A stretch of DNA of 64,000 nucleotides from Argentina anserina (taxonomy: Eukaryota; Streptophyta; Magnoliopsida; Rosales; Rosaceae), in NCBI RefSeq assembly GCF_933775445.1, contig NC_065878.1:518001-582000 (forward strand). The letters are read 5' to 3'. Below the pieces are notes generated by a model that saw nothing but the letters and a program-made list of their open reading frames with translations, was not told the DNA's origin and ran no database searches. The stretch's first letter is position 1. Each line of letters starts with the position of its first letter. This document shows positions 22,528-33,837 of the stretch, in pieces. Both the position numbers and the translations under genes were made by a program.

Positions 22528-25500
22528 TCCGAAGAGCTCAACTCCACCATTGCAAGCTTGGCCGCAGCGTCCGCTGAACGGTTAACATCACGCGGAATCC
22601 AATTCCACAATACCTCATCAAAAGCCTCACTCAACTGAGTAAGCTTCTTTTAAAAAGGGACATACCTCCAATTAGCACAAGAATCACCCATGAGAGCGCT
22701 TATAATCTCCTTGCAATCACCTTCTATCACCACCTTCTTGTGATGCATGTCAGCCACCATATGAAGCCCCACCAAAGCCGCCATAGACTCAGCCTCAACC
22801 GCAGAATTATGAGAACTGACACGACTTGCTCCCACTAAACACACACCCTTCTCATCACGAATAACCACTCCCAATCCACACTTAGGATGTTTTGAATTCC
22901 AAGAGGCATCAAAGTTCACCTTCACAAAACCTGGAGGAGGAGGAAGCCACCTGACCACCTGACCAACCTCCATATTCCCTTCCGGCAGAATAGGCTGAAC
23001 AACAGACCACTCGGCAAAACTGCGCTGAATACGCTCAATTGTAGCAGCCGGGTCTGGGAGAATCTTCTTCATGACTGCCTTGCATCTTTGCTTCCATATT
23101 TCCCATAGATGGAAGCAAACTAACAAGAAAAGGTTAGAAATACCACCATCTCCACCACTGAATTTCTTAAACATAGCAAGCAGCCAAACATCAAGAGTAC
23201 AAATTGAAGCTATATCCGGAATGTAACAAAGAGTGCTACCAAACCAAACCGCCTTGGTCCAAGGACAAAGCAACAAACAATGCTCCACAGTTTCCTGATG
23301 CTCTCCACACAGCTCACACATCGGACTAGGAATGAATTTTTTCTTAAAAATACACCAATTTGTGGACAAAGCATTAGAAAGGGCACGCCACATAAAATTA
23401 GAGATCTTAGGAACAAAACCTGGTTGCCAGATAGCTTTCCAAACTTTGGAATCAATGATGTGAGATGTGGAAGGCTTTATCTTCTTCACAGAATTTCCCC
23501 AACTCAGAGTAAATCAACTTGTACCCACTCATAGCCGAGTAAGAGCCGCTTTTTGAGTGAGGCCACACAAACACATCACTGTCCTGCTCACTACCAGTGT
23601 CAATTGCACCAATGGCACTCATATCCTCCTTACTAAGAAACCCTTTCAGGTGATCAATGTTCCAGTTCCTCTGAAAATCAATTAAATCCGCAACCAACAA
23701 GGGAGTGAACCGGTTTGACAAATCAGTAGGAATGATACGACCACCATTGTTGTTTGGGACCCATCTATCGACCCAAACATCAATGCTCTTACCGTTTCCC
23801 ACCCTCCAAATCGACTTCTCCGCAATAGAGTCTCTGCCAGCAAGCATGCTGTTCCAAATCCAAGACGGCCTAGACCCTTTCTTTGCATTCAAGAAACTCA
23901 CATGGGGAAAATATCTAGCTTTGAGAACCCGAGCCCACAAGGAATAAGGGTTATTCACTAGCCTCCAGCAATGCTTAGCAAGAAGAGCCAAGTTGTATGC
24001 CTGTAAATTTTTGAATCCAAGACCACCTTCAAATTTTCCCTTGCAAAGGTCATCCCAACACTTCCAGTGCATTTTCTCTTTATACTCATTGAATCCCCAC
24101 CAAAACTTAGAAAGATTAGAGTTGATTTTTTTGCAAAGCGCCTTCGGAAGCAGAAAGATAGCCATAGGGTAGGCTGGAACAGCCATGGCAACAGCTTTAA
24201 TAAGCACCTCTCTTCTAGCTTGAGAAAGAATATTAGCCTTCCACCCTTGAATTTTTTGATTAATTCTCTCTCGTATGTAAGCCATCGCACTTTTCTTGGA
24301 ATTTCCCCAAATAGTGGGAAGACCGAGATAAATTCCCGGCTGAGAACTGATAGGAATTTCCAACTCCGCTGTAACCATCTCACGAATTTCAGGATGAGAG
24401 TTAACAGAGAAGAAAACTGATGACTTGCCAAGGTTAACAGCTTGTCCAGAAGCAACACAATAAGAGTCCAAGATCGACTTCAAAGCCCTATAATTTGAGA
24501 CAGTGGCCTTAGAGAACAGGATTGTATCGTCAGCAAACATAAGATGAGAGAGCCCTGGACATTGAGGACTAAGCTTTATACTTTGAAGATTCTCCTTTCT
24601 GATCTCAGCTTCAATATTCCTTGATAAAACTTCCCCAATAATAAGAAAAAGATAAGGCGACAGGTGATCCCCTTGTCGCAGCCCTCTTGAAGGATTAAAA
24701 TAGCTCCCATGCTTCCCATTGATCATGATTGAGAAAGAAACCGAGGTAACCACCTTCATAATCAACCTCACCCACGCCAAACTAAAACCAAACTTCAACA
24801 AAGCTGCCTCGAGAAAGTCCCATTCAACCCTATCATAAGCCTTTTGCATATCCAACTTTAAGGCGAATTCATGACCTTTCTTTGACCTCTTCAAGTTGAG
24901 GTAATGGTAAGCTTCATGCGCTAAGATAAGATTATCTTGAATCAGCCTACCAGGAACGAAGGCGTTCTGTTGCTCTAAGATAAGACTAGGAAGAAGAGCT
25001 TTCAATCTATTGCAAGAAGTTTTGAGATAATCTTCATAGAGCTATTACATAAGCTGATCGGGCGAAATTGAGACATATTCTCAGGGAGAGGCACTTTCGG
25101 CAAAAGGACAATATTGGTCTTGTTAAGGCTCACCACAGAAGAATCACCATTTCTGAAACAAGCAACTGCACTATTGATACTCCCAGAAACCACTTCCCAA
25201 TGCTCCTTGTAAAAATGATCAGGATAACCATCCGGCCCCGGGGCCTTCCAATTCCCTAACTGCATCACTGCCTTCCTAATTTCATCAGGAGAGAAAGGCA
25301 TTGCCAATGACAAGTTCTCACTCTCAAATATATGACTATCCACTACCATCAGCGTATCCTCCAGTCTTCTAGAGCCAGAAGTGCAATACAAATTACCAAA
25401 GAAATCAGCAAACGCATCACTAATCTGCGCCTCCCCACTAATCCAATTGCCATTATCCAAACATAAGCTACTGATTCTGTTCTTCTTCCTCCTGTAGACC

Positions 25501-25555
25501 GTAGTGACATATAAGAACTTCGTATTTCGATCTCCCTCAAGCAACCAGCTGACCC
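22528..25555 (-). pseudogene. LINE ORF2: reverse transcriptase, zf-RVT and RNase H
   Basis: From high to low coordinate: SPTRVSWLLEGDRNTKF and WKAPGPDGYPDHFYKEHW (RT start, 25583-25002), a one-base frameshift near 25000, then a 517-residue open frame (25005-23452) with QNAFVPGRLIQDNLILAHE, KLDMQKAYDRVEWDFL, SRGLRQGDHLSPYLFL and the catalytic box LMFADDTILFS. Next come the GYLGLP-like region, zf-RVT (WKAIWQPGFVPKISNFMWRA, CELCGEHQETVEHCLLLCPW) after a second frameshift near 23460, and RNase H (VNFDASWNSKHPKCGLGVVI, AVEAESMAALVGL, VVIEGDCKEII). An in-frame TAA at 22650-22652 cuts off the last part (IPRDVNRSADAAAKLAM). Confidence 0.92.
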
Positions 25556-26055
25556 TAGTAGGTGAATAAAAATTGTCACTCAAAGATTGCTACTTAAAAT
25601 GTGGTAAAGTGTTTGTCCCATATTGGAAAAGAGAAGTGTTGGAAAAGTTTTATATGGAATCCATTGTTTATGGATTATAAAGTGTGTAAATCCCCTTATT
25701 AAATTATATATGCAATATATCATTGTTTTCTAACAATCTTAAGACGTTTATTTTGATATTGTTTATATAATTTGTGTTCAATATTTTATCTACAAATTTT
25801 CAAGTGAACTTACACCTTGTGTGTGTGTGTTTCAGTTTCTGAAAATGACTAACGGATAAAATTCTGGAAATGGTAAGGGACATTTGGTGTCGACTGTGCA
25901 TGTTGCCCCCGCTGTACCTATCTCAGTATCCCATGGGGAAAAACCTGAGAAGTTCAACAGCTTGCATTTCAAGAGGTGGTAATAAAAAATGATGTTTTAT
26001 CTGCCCACTCTGAATCTGGCAAGGTTTCTGACGTAGAATGCTCCTGAGTTCAAGG
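25556..26055 (+). mobile_element. copia LTR-leader-gag segment inside LINE ORF2
   Basis: These 500 bases match 32882-33379 (498 bases) with only four substitutions and one GT-unit difference by my count. They comprise the end of a copia 5' LTR (to TTTTCTAACA), the leader, and the start of gag (ATGACTAACGGATAA.., EKPEKFNSLHFKRW). The copy even shares the deletion inside the LTR and the stop codon in gag. It lacks LTR ends of its own and TSDs, so it did not enter by transposition. LINE endonuclease sequence stops at 26056 and LINE RT resumes at 25555, with part of ORF2 missing. Confidence 0.9.
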
Positions 26056-26573
26056 CATCCATAAATTCCTTTAAGAACCTAATTTTACTCTAAGACCATG
26101 GGAGCCCCCCTTCCTTCTCACACATAGCAACAACTTCATTGAAATCACCGACACAAATACAAGGAATAGAACTAGAGATAGCCAAATTAGAGACAGAAGA
26201 CCAAAACACTCTCTTATCCCTATGATAAGGAGGGCCATAGAAGAAAAACATGCGAACGGTGATATTAAAGTTAAAAAAACTTCACCTCCGCATCCACCAA
26301 GTGCTTACTCTTAGAAAAGATCTTTACTTCCACATCAGGCTTCCACCAAATTGCTAACCCTCCAGCGCCACTAACTGTAGGATCAACTGTGATTCCCTTT
26401 GAGTAGCCAAGATGTCTTCTGAGATTGTTGATTCTAAACTTTGACTGTTTCGTTTCCGATAAAAAGACAATAGAAGGAGATTGAGATCGAACCAACTCCC
26501 CAAGCTTCCGAACTGTCAAGGCGCGCCCTAACCCTTGACAGTTCCAAGATAGCAGTGTACTCATGGCTGGCAT
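26056..26573 (-). pseudogene. LINE ORF2: N-terminal endonuclease half
   Basis: Begins MSTLLSWNCQGLGRALTVRK with the AP-endonuclease motif N-C-Q-G, then SIVFLSETK (catalytic Glu) and GLAIWWKPDVEV. A stop/frameshift near 26270 is followed by FFYGPPYHRDKRVFW and CICVGDFNEVV (GDFN motif). It ends in sequence reading EFMDAL where the copia segment begins, so the second half of the endonuclease is gone. Confidence 0.85.
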
Positions 26574-26579
26574 GTGGCT

Positions 26580-28372
26580 GTCGGCCAGCCACCACCGCCC
26601 CGAACAGAGGATTGCCCTGCCGGATAACCACCACCACCCACTGCAACAGTTGTCGAAGACGCATCCATCTCAGACGAACCCAAGACACCAGACCCAACCT
26701 CCGAATAAATGTTTCCCCTTCTTCTCTTATACACCCGAAGACTCCTCTCATCCATACCATCCTCAGATCTCTCTGAACAAAACCTCCTCCCACTTCCACG
26801 GACTCTAACACGGCCACGACATCCCTCACTACCAACCCACCTTCCAATCTCAAGCACTCAGACAAAGATCGAATCTTACCCAAAGAGGAGGAGATTGGAA
26901 GAGACTTATTTGAGCAGTTATTGATTTGGGGAGGAATAGGTGGGAGCTGCTGAGAAGGAGAGCGCTCTGGCTCGCAATTCAGATCAAATTGAGGGGACTT
27001 CTCGGGTTCAAAAAGATTAAGTGAACTCACACCTTGAACCGAACCATAAACCCGACCTGACAAGATGGGCTGGCCCAACTGCAATCCACTAACCACTTTA
27101 GAGACACTAAGAGTGAGGTCCGTGCCTGGGCTTAAAGGTTGGGCCACCTGAAAAACAGAAAGCTGAGCTGGTTGGGAGTTGTTATTATCTAGGGATACCA
27201 ACTCAAAGCAGTCAGCCTTCATTGACCGCTCCACGTGAACTTTCTTAGAGACTACAGCGAGCTGCAACCAGTTAGGGCTTGGGAATGGGTGAGACACCAA
27301 ACTTTTGATCTGCTGGGGCAGAGAGAAAAGGTTGGTTGAAACCACGTTCGTCATGGGTTCAGCCCTAGGGGTTAAAGAGACACTCCGGTCACCATCACCA
27401 CTGACAATAGAACGGCTCTTGCCCATAGACCTTGGCCAAGGTGCCCATTCACGGGTAGGAACTTCCTCGGGGACAATGAACGGCATAGAACCAAGGTACC
27501 GGCGCGTGGCTGGCTTCTGGCGACGGAATTTCAGATGATTATTCAGCCAAGAGGGAGCAGGGGCTGAATACACACTCTTTCTCATCCATGGTCCAAACCA
27601 TAAGATCTCTGCCTCCTCTTCCCCAGTAGCTTTCATGGTTAATCAGCAAAGGATTCTGGCACTCATCTTCCTTGTGACCAAGTCTTCCACAACAATAACA
27701 GAAATCTTTTAGTCCCTCATACGCAAACTCCACCCTCGTCTTCGTGAAAGAGTTCAGAGGTAGCCAGAAACCTGTTGGAAACGCATCTCTAACATTTAAA
27801 AGAACCTTAATTCTGAGATAGGCTCTGAGAGTGATATCCTCCTGACTAATATCTTCCAGCTGCAACACCTCACCAATCTCAGCACCAATCTCCTTGGCAT
27901 TGTTGTTGTTGAGCTTCTCCCATGTTAGTCCTGAGATCTGAACCCAGTACCAAGCTTTATGAAGATGAACATCTCTAACAGTGAGATTTGGTTTCCAGCG
28001 TACCACAATAAACCTCTTGTTATCGACGTGCCAAGGACCACCCAGAAGAAGCTCATCTACATTCACTGGAGTGACAACAATTGAGAAAACATTACTGTGA
28101 AGATGTACAATCTTCAAAGGACCAAAGTGCTTCCAAGAGCGTCTGAGAGATCCCTTGATGCCTCCAATATTAGGGACAACATCTGATATGAGGGCTCTAA
28201 GGAGAGAGACTCCATTATTGACTTCCACCAAGTTGCAATTGTTCTCCAACCTGAAGGCAAGGTTGTCAAAGGATCGCATGCTGGGAAACAGGGGACCAAA
28301 AGAGAAACAAATCTCAGAAAAAAGACTACCACGTTTTGGGTAGAGAACTCCAAACAAAGGAGAAGCCTCCAA
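26580..28372 (-). pseudogene. LINE ORF1 (DUF4283 domain plus zinc knuckle)
   Basis: The start at 28372 opens a 277-residue frame with a DUF4283-type nucleic-acid-binding region (GGIKGSLRRSWKHFGPLKI, LLGGPWHVDNKRFIVVRWKP, AWYWVQISGLTWEKLN) and a CCHC knuckle CYCCGRLGHKEDEC at about residues 226-239. A frameshift near 27620 moves the C-terminal, basic and Pro/Ser-rich half into another frame (27636 downwards). ORF1 of plant L1 elements packages element RNA. The start is the first ATG after the leader. Confidence 0.8.
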
Positions 28373-28461
28373 TATCTAGGAGGAGAGCAAAGACCACTAG
28401 ATAAACCAAATCAAACAGTGGAGAGAAACAAGTAGAAAACCCACTAACTAATACCCAGATG

Positions 28462-28941
28462 TAGGGGTGGGCATAAAAAACGGAAATCCCGATCCCGTCC
28501 CGCTTCATAATAGTGGGATGGGACGTGGGACGAATAATTTATATCCCGCTTCGTCCCATCTCGTCCCACCTTTAATGAAAACTTAAAAATTCTTATATAT
28601 TTATATCAAAATGAAACTAATTTATGTTCTTAATAACTCTAAAATTATATCAACTCAAATAATAATGGTAAATTATAATATTTTGAACATAATATGTATT
28701 TTTTTTGTTAAAATTTCATTATTAAATGTTACTTTGTTATGAAAAAAATAAAAATATAGGTTTTTATTTAACTTCATAGGAAGGTGGGATTTGTCCCGTC
28801 CCGTCCCAACCGGGATTAATCCCGAGTGGGATGCATTCTTAAAAACCTTCGTCCCGTCCCGATCCCGTCCCGATTCAAAAGAGTGGGACGGGACGTGGGA
28901 TGAGCCCCGTCCCGTCCCATCCTGTCCCGTGCCCACCCCTA
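28462..28941. mobile_element. hAT-type MITE, 480 bp
   Basis: Terminal inverted repeats TAGGGGTGGGCA (28462) and TGCCCACCCCTA (to 28941), flanked by an exact 8 bp duplication CCCAGATG (28454-28461 and 28942-28949). Both are standard for the hAT superfamily. Subterminal regions carry many copies of GTCCCGTCCC/GGGACGGGAC on both sides; the centre is AT-rich. No coding capacity. It sits in the LINE leader, so it is younger than the LINE insertion or the LINE master copy carried it. Confidence 0.92.
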
Positions 28942-29074
28942 CCCAGATGATTCTAACGAATAAGGTTGGGAAGGAAGGAGATGTGAATAAAGGAAAGGAT
29001 AAACTTTTTTTTTCTAGAGAGAAGGCAGACTCTCTCTCTCTCTCTCTCTAAAAAGATCCATTCTCTAATATTAC

Positions 29075-29095
29075 TACATATTTTAGATACGAATC
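29075..29095. repeat. target-site duplication of the LINE, 5' side
   Basis: Partner of 22287-22307, 20 of 21 bases equal. It fixes the LINE 5' end at 29074. Confidence 0.85.
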
Positions 29096-30659
29096 AGAGG
29101 TACGTACCAGGGTTCTATCTAAGAACTGCTTCATGTGTTAACTCCACAAACAATTAGGATCCGAAATTATTTAATTTTCATCTATCTAGGAACTCCACAG
29201 TGAGAATTCCTTGTCATCAATTTCATTTGTACTCAGAACACTAGAAACTCTTTGATTCCACTCCCACATCGAATGAATCGAACCTCCAAACAACGGATAG
29301 ACGTACGTAGTATATAGATCGAGCAGACTTTTTTATAGACTTCAAAGTTCAAACACATGGTCGATTACCTGCACATATATTCTTAATTTTCAATCACTCC
29401 ATTTCCTCGAGCTCATCCTTGCTCTCGTTTTTGGGCCTCAAATCCCTCAATCTTTTATTGGGCATGGCCTCTCAGAAGGTAGAATAAATCAATCAGAAAC
29501 TTGGATATTGTGACAAATTGTGTTGAAGAAACTGGCATATTGTGTTGTAGGGCATCGCTAGTCTTGTCCGTTATCCTCACCCCTTTGGGCTTGACTTTTG
29601 GTTGCCACTAAATGGTCAAATTGGGAGTTTGGGACCATGTACTAGTTAGATTTCATAATAGTAAACTAGGTTTCACGTAGTAACGTTTATTTCGATCTTG
29701 ATGCAGAAATTTAATTGGAAAGCACATCCAAAAATAATTTAAAGTCGTCCGAGAAGCTATGGAAATGGCAAAGGCAGGGACACAAAGTTAATGAACACAT
29801 GGAAAGGGAGACAAGCGTCACATGTAAGAAACATGCATATATAGCAAAAATGAGTTCCATCAAAATTCTATTCAGAGTGATCTCTGTTTGGTTCCATGTT
29901 AGCAGCATGCAATGCATCTCTGCCTTATCCTCTTTTCCTCACATTATTATTCCCCAAACATCATCGATCTCCAATAAGGCAATAACTTATTTCATAGGGC
30001 CAGTCCCTTCTTTGGCACCCACCCATCTTCTTCTTCTTCTTTTTGTAACCCCAAAACCAAGCAATCCCCCGACTCATTTCTCTCACTGACCCCTGCATGC
30101 ACTCCCATTTAATGCTTATTTCCTTCATACTTCAGCACATTTCAGTCTGTGTTGTCCTTTGATGTTTAGAGTATGACAAAAACGTACTAGACCAATCTAT
30201 CTATACTAGGTCACACACCAGTGTTTGAAATAGCACATTTTAGATAGTTTCTAATTCAAATATCATTTTCTCAAAAATACCACAGTAATTAATTTCAATC
30301 GTATAATTATGAATCAAAATATTACTGTCAACAAACTACCTTTGTTACTAATTATCAGATTTTCAAAAGTCCAATCGAGCTTGATTGGGTCTGATCAAGT
30401 CTTAGGTAGTACGTTAACTAAATGTATGGAGGAGATCACAAGAATATGGAAAGCAAAGATCAGATGAAGTCATAAATACGCAAACTTGGCAACATATATG
30501 CGTGTGCTCTCAATTTTCAGATAATCGGTCAAGATGCTGGAAACTTAACAAGTAACTGATGCATATAAATTCTCATACTTGAGCACAGGTGATGTGCTCC
30601 CCTTTTATATATGCAACAACTATAATGTACACTTAGTTTTAGACATAAAATCAAATCTA
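29096..30659. other. intergenic DNA, no supported gene
   Basis: AT-rich. An ATG at about 29465 followed by a short open stretch and a GTAGAA, and a 124-codon ORF at 29715-30089, show no recognisable protein features. CT-rich tracts at 30020-30040 are simple sequence. Confidence 0.4.
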
Positions 30660-30669
30660 AATATTTAAG

Positions 30670-31089
30670 CATTTCCAACGAGGACCACCTTGTTGAGAAC
30701 TAGTTGAGGGCCACTTTGATTCACCCACTTTTCGATGTCATTTTCATATCTTGACTGTTTAATTTCTAGATATATATGAGTAGATTATCACTGTAAGTTT
30801 TCATCCAAATTGAGAATTGTTGAGTCATATGCAAATGTGAGTTACTCATTATGAACTTGAACGATTCATGTTTAACATATATGGTTCGTCCATTTATTTG
30901 ATCTAGTTTGATACTTTAATGATCACTAAATTGGTTAAAAATTTGTATAAGTAATCTAATTATATAAACATAAAATCTAAACAGTTGAAACAAAAAATAT
31001 GATTAGAAAATAGGTCTAATTATCAAACAAATTGAAAGTCTTCAACTAGTCCCCATCAAGATAGTCCTCATTGGAAAAACTCCCTACTT
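30670..31089. mobile_element. MITE, 420 bp, with 10 bp target-site duplication
   Basis: Inverted ends of about 40 bases at roughly 75% identity: TTTCCAACGAGGACCACCTT on the left and the complement of TAGTCCTCATTGGAAAAA on the right, with ACTAGTTGA also paired. Flanked by AATATTTAAG at 30660-30669 and 31090-31099 (exact). A 9-10 bp duplication favours a Mutator-type non-autonomous element. No ORF. Confidence 0.75.
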
Positions 31090-31099
31090 AATATTTAAG

Positions 31100-31399
31100 A
31101 AATTCTGAATTCGGGCGTAATTGTTATTTTTTAACAATATATGTTTTAAAAAATTCTTGTGCCTTTTTGGGTTTTGGTGCCTGAGGTGACGGCCTCTTGT
31201 GCCTAATAGTTTCTTGTAAAATTGTACTTTTCAATTGAACGCTATGTGTAATAGTTTGTTATAATACACATTCCATCCGGTCGATCGGTCCGATAATATG
31301 TATTATACACTGCATTAATTTAATGACATGTGTGACATATTTTGGATCCATATATATACTTATGCCGCCATTTATAACTTAATATTATGATGTCGTAGT
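31100..31399. other. intergenic DNA, nothing identified
   Basis: AT-rich, no ORF or repeat of note. Confidence 0.4.
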
Positions 31400-32840
31400 G
31401 TTCAAGAAGATGGAAGATGAGAACTAGATCCGCCTCCTCCATAGGGTTTTTCCTCTAGGTTTCAAAAATTTTGCTTGGCACCCATCTGTTCCCCAACACC
31501 ATGTTTGATGAATTCTCTACTCAATTCATTTTTGCCTTTTCCATCAAGAAGAAGGGTGCGTAAGATTGCTTTTGATGGGGCCGTCGGAGATGTCACAATG
31601 TCCCAACAATCCTTTGTCATAGGCAGATTGTTGGGGGTGAAGAAAAGACTGGCGCCTAAGGTTGTGATCGGTGCATTGACCTCCGAGTGAGGATATAAGA
31701 ATCGTCTCCAAATGCGTGCTCAAGGAGATTAATTCATGATAAAATTCATGTAGGAGGAGGAAGGAGATCATGAGGTTTCTAATGGCCCTTGGGTTTTATG
31801 GCTTTGTTCGTGACGGCAGCCTTGATGGATTGTGTGATTTAGGGGAGGTTCATATTTCTAGCTTTCCAGTCACATTGAAGGCTTTTGGCTTGCTGTCGGC
31901 ACTAATGACGTCGTCTGTTGTTACCCTGGTGAAGGCGACTCTTAGGATGGTAAAAGAGATTCTTGAAAAAGAAGTATGGCGTGGGACTCATGCTATGGTT
32001 CTGATCATCCATCAATTGACGTATTTGATCCGACAGGCGTTCCCATAGATGTTATATGAGTTCGGTATTGCTCAAATCCGAGCCATGCTCACGTTTAAGT
32101 ACGATTGGACCATTGATTTTTGTAAGATGTGTAGTGTTAACGTCACGAATTTCCCTCAAAGCTAATCTCGTTTGGTTACTCATTTTCTTGACTTTGTTAC
32201 GCACTTAACACTTAACCATGTCTGTTGAACAGAACACACTACGTCGTTAGAACATAGACCACGCCTTGGGAGGCCTTTAACTCTCTGATGCCTAAGTCAG
32301 AGTGATATGTTGACAGAATAACAGTAGATAAGCATTGATTGCTTAGTATACGAGGAGAGAGATTTGACCTTACATAGCCAAGCTGAGGTAGGTGGAGCAC
32401 TTATTTCTCGATGTGGGACTACATCCCTTCATGGTGCTCTATGAGGCTCTTTTCGGGTCCATGGTCGGTTTTGAGCTTGTGATGGCTTGTTGTGCAGCTG
32501 GCACTAATGTGTTGTTGTTTGTACAGTTAGCTCGTGTTATATTTGAATCTAGGTGTGTCGATAATAGTGCTAATTATGGCTAGGCATAACCCTATGCCAA
32601 CATGTGGGATGCTGGAGCATAGCAACGGTGCATCTGGAGGTCATCTTGATGTATCGGAGACTTGAGTTGTAGATGTGCATACCAGTGGCCGGCATGGAAG
32701 AATGGTAAGGAGTTTGATGGTATCGGGCTCTGGGTGAACATAGATTCCTCCTTTGTGAGTTCTTCCTCCGGTCTCTCCTCAGCCTCATTTGGTCCAATTG
32801 GTGTTCTCGATTCCGAGGGATACGATAGTTTGAAGATCAT
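31400..32840 (+). pseudogene. degenerate coding remnant, possibly retroelement ORF1/gag-like
   Basis: Higher coding-like composition than the flanks, with broken frames: GAVGDVTMSQQSFVIGRLLG (31575-31640), a stretch at 31770-32048, FKYDWTIDFCKMCSVNVTNF near 32090-32150 which resembles the segment before a zinc knuckle, and SFGPIGVLDSEGYDSLKI at the end. After the copia insertion the theme seems to resume at 37718-38040 with KRKVGRPQGFKNK, a motif common near the end of plant LINE ORF1-like proteins. Identity is uncertain. Confidence 0.3.
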
Positions 32841-33061
32841 ATGAGGGCTACAATATCATATGTTTGTTTGTGTAATTTGGTTAGTAGGTGAATAAAAATT
32901 GTCACTCAAAGATTGCTACTTAAAATGTGGTAAAGTGTTTGTCCCATATTGGAAAAGAGAAGTGTTGGAAAAGTTTTATATGGAATCCATTGTTTATGGA
33001 TTATAAAGTGTGTAAATCCCCTTATTAAATTATATATGCAATATATCATTGTTTTCTAACA
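32841..33061 (+). repeat. 5' LTR of the copia element, truncated and internally deleted
   Basis: Matches the 3' LTR from its ATGAGGGCTAC onward (36919) but lacks the first ~108 bases. It also lacks about 570 bases corresponding to roughly 37105-37677; the join is at a TTA shared by both sides. Ends TTTTCTAACA at 33061. Confidence 0.85.
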
Positions 33062-33168
33062 ATCTTAAGACGTTTATTTTGATATTGCTTATATAATTTG
33101 TGTTCAATATTTTATCTACAAATTTTCAAGTGAACTTACACCTTGTGTGTGTGTTTCAGTTTCTGAAA

Positions 33169-33830
33169 ATGACTAACGGATAAAATTCTGGAAATGGTAA
33201 GGGACCTTTGGTGTCGACTGTGCATGTTGCCCCCGCTGTACCTATCTCAGTATCCCATGGGGAAAAACCTGAGAAGTTCAACAGCTTGCATTTCAAGAGG
33301 TGGCAATAAAAAATGATGTTTTATCTGCCCACTCTGAATCTGGCAAGGTTTCTGACATAGAATGCTCCTGAGTTCAAGGAAGATGACCAAGGCGATCAAG
33401 CTAAGATTGTTGCTATGAATGCATGGAATAATTCTGACTAATGTAGAAATTATATAATGAATGGTCTGGCCGATTCATTGTACAATGTGTACATTAGCAT
33501 GGGAACAGTAAAGGAGCTATGGGAATCCTTGGAGAAAAATATATAAGACCGAGGATGCCGGCGCCAAGAAGTGTCGTTTCCTTGATTATAAGATGGTGAA
33601 TTCCAAGACCGTGATGAGTCAATTCTCTGAGATTCAACTAATCCTGCATGAGATTCACGCTGAAGGAATGCAATTAGGTGAAAGCTTTCAAGTGGCATGT
33701 GTTATTGAGAAGGTACCACCTGCTTGGAAAGACTTCAAGAACTATCTGAAGCACAAGCGAAAGGAAATGACAATGTAGGATCTGGAGGTTAAGCTTCGCA
33801 TTGAGGAAGACAACCGATGTGTGTGATTTT
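33169..33830 (+). pseudogene. copia gag remnant
   Basis: Starts MTNG then a stop; continues with HGEKPEKFNSLHFKRW and FYLPTLNLARF, and after a frame change [20 protein letters not shown] and (33593-33778) MVNSKTVMSQFSEIQLILHE, then PPAWKDFKNYLKHKRKEMT, the UBN2-type gag core of plant copia elements. The zinc-knuckle part and protease are deleted: sequence jumps into integrase near 33835. Confidence 0.85.
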
Positions 33831-33837
33831 TATCTAG

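Larger units (their letters stand above)
22308..29074 (-). mobile_element. L1-type LINE, full length but broken, with two later insertions
   Basis: Minus-strand non-LTR retrotransposon with leader (29074-28373, CT-rich), ORF1 (28372 to about 26580), ORF2 endonuclease start (26573-26056), ORF2 RT to RNase H (25555-22528), and a 3' UTR ending in a short A run (plus-strand GAATCTTTTTG at 22303-22313). Flanked by a 21 bp TSD at 22287-22307 and 29075-29095. A 480 bp MITE (28462-28941) sits in the leader, and a 500 bp copia segment (25556-26055) replaces the middle of ORF2. ORFs carry frameshifts and stops, so it cannot move on its own. Confidence 0.92.

Noticed and set aside
26555..26924. Plus-strand ORFs opposite LINE ORF1
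   Set aside because: Antisense shadows of the GC-rich ORF1 C-terminus.
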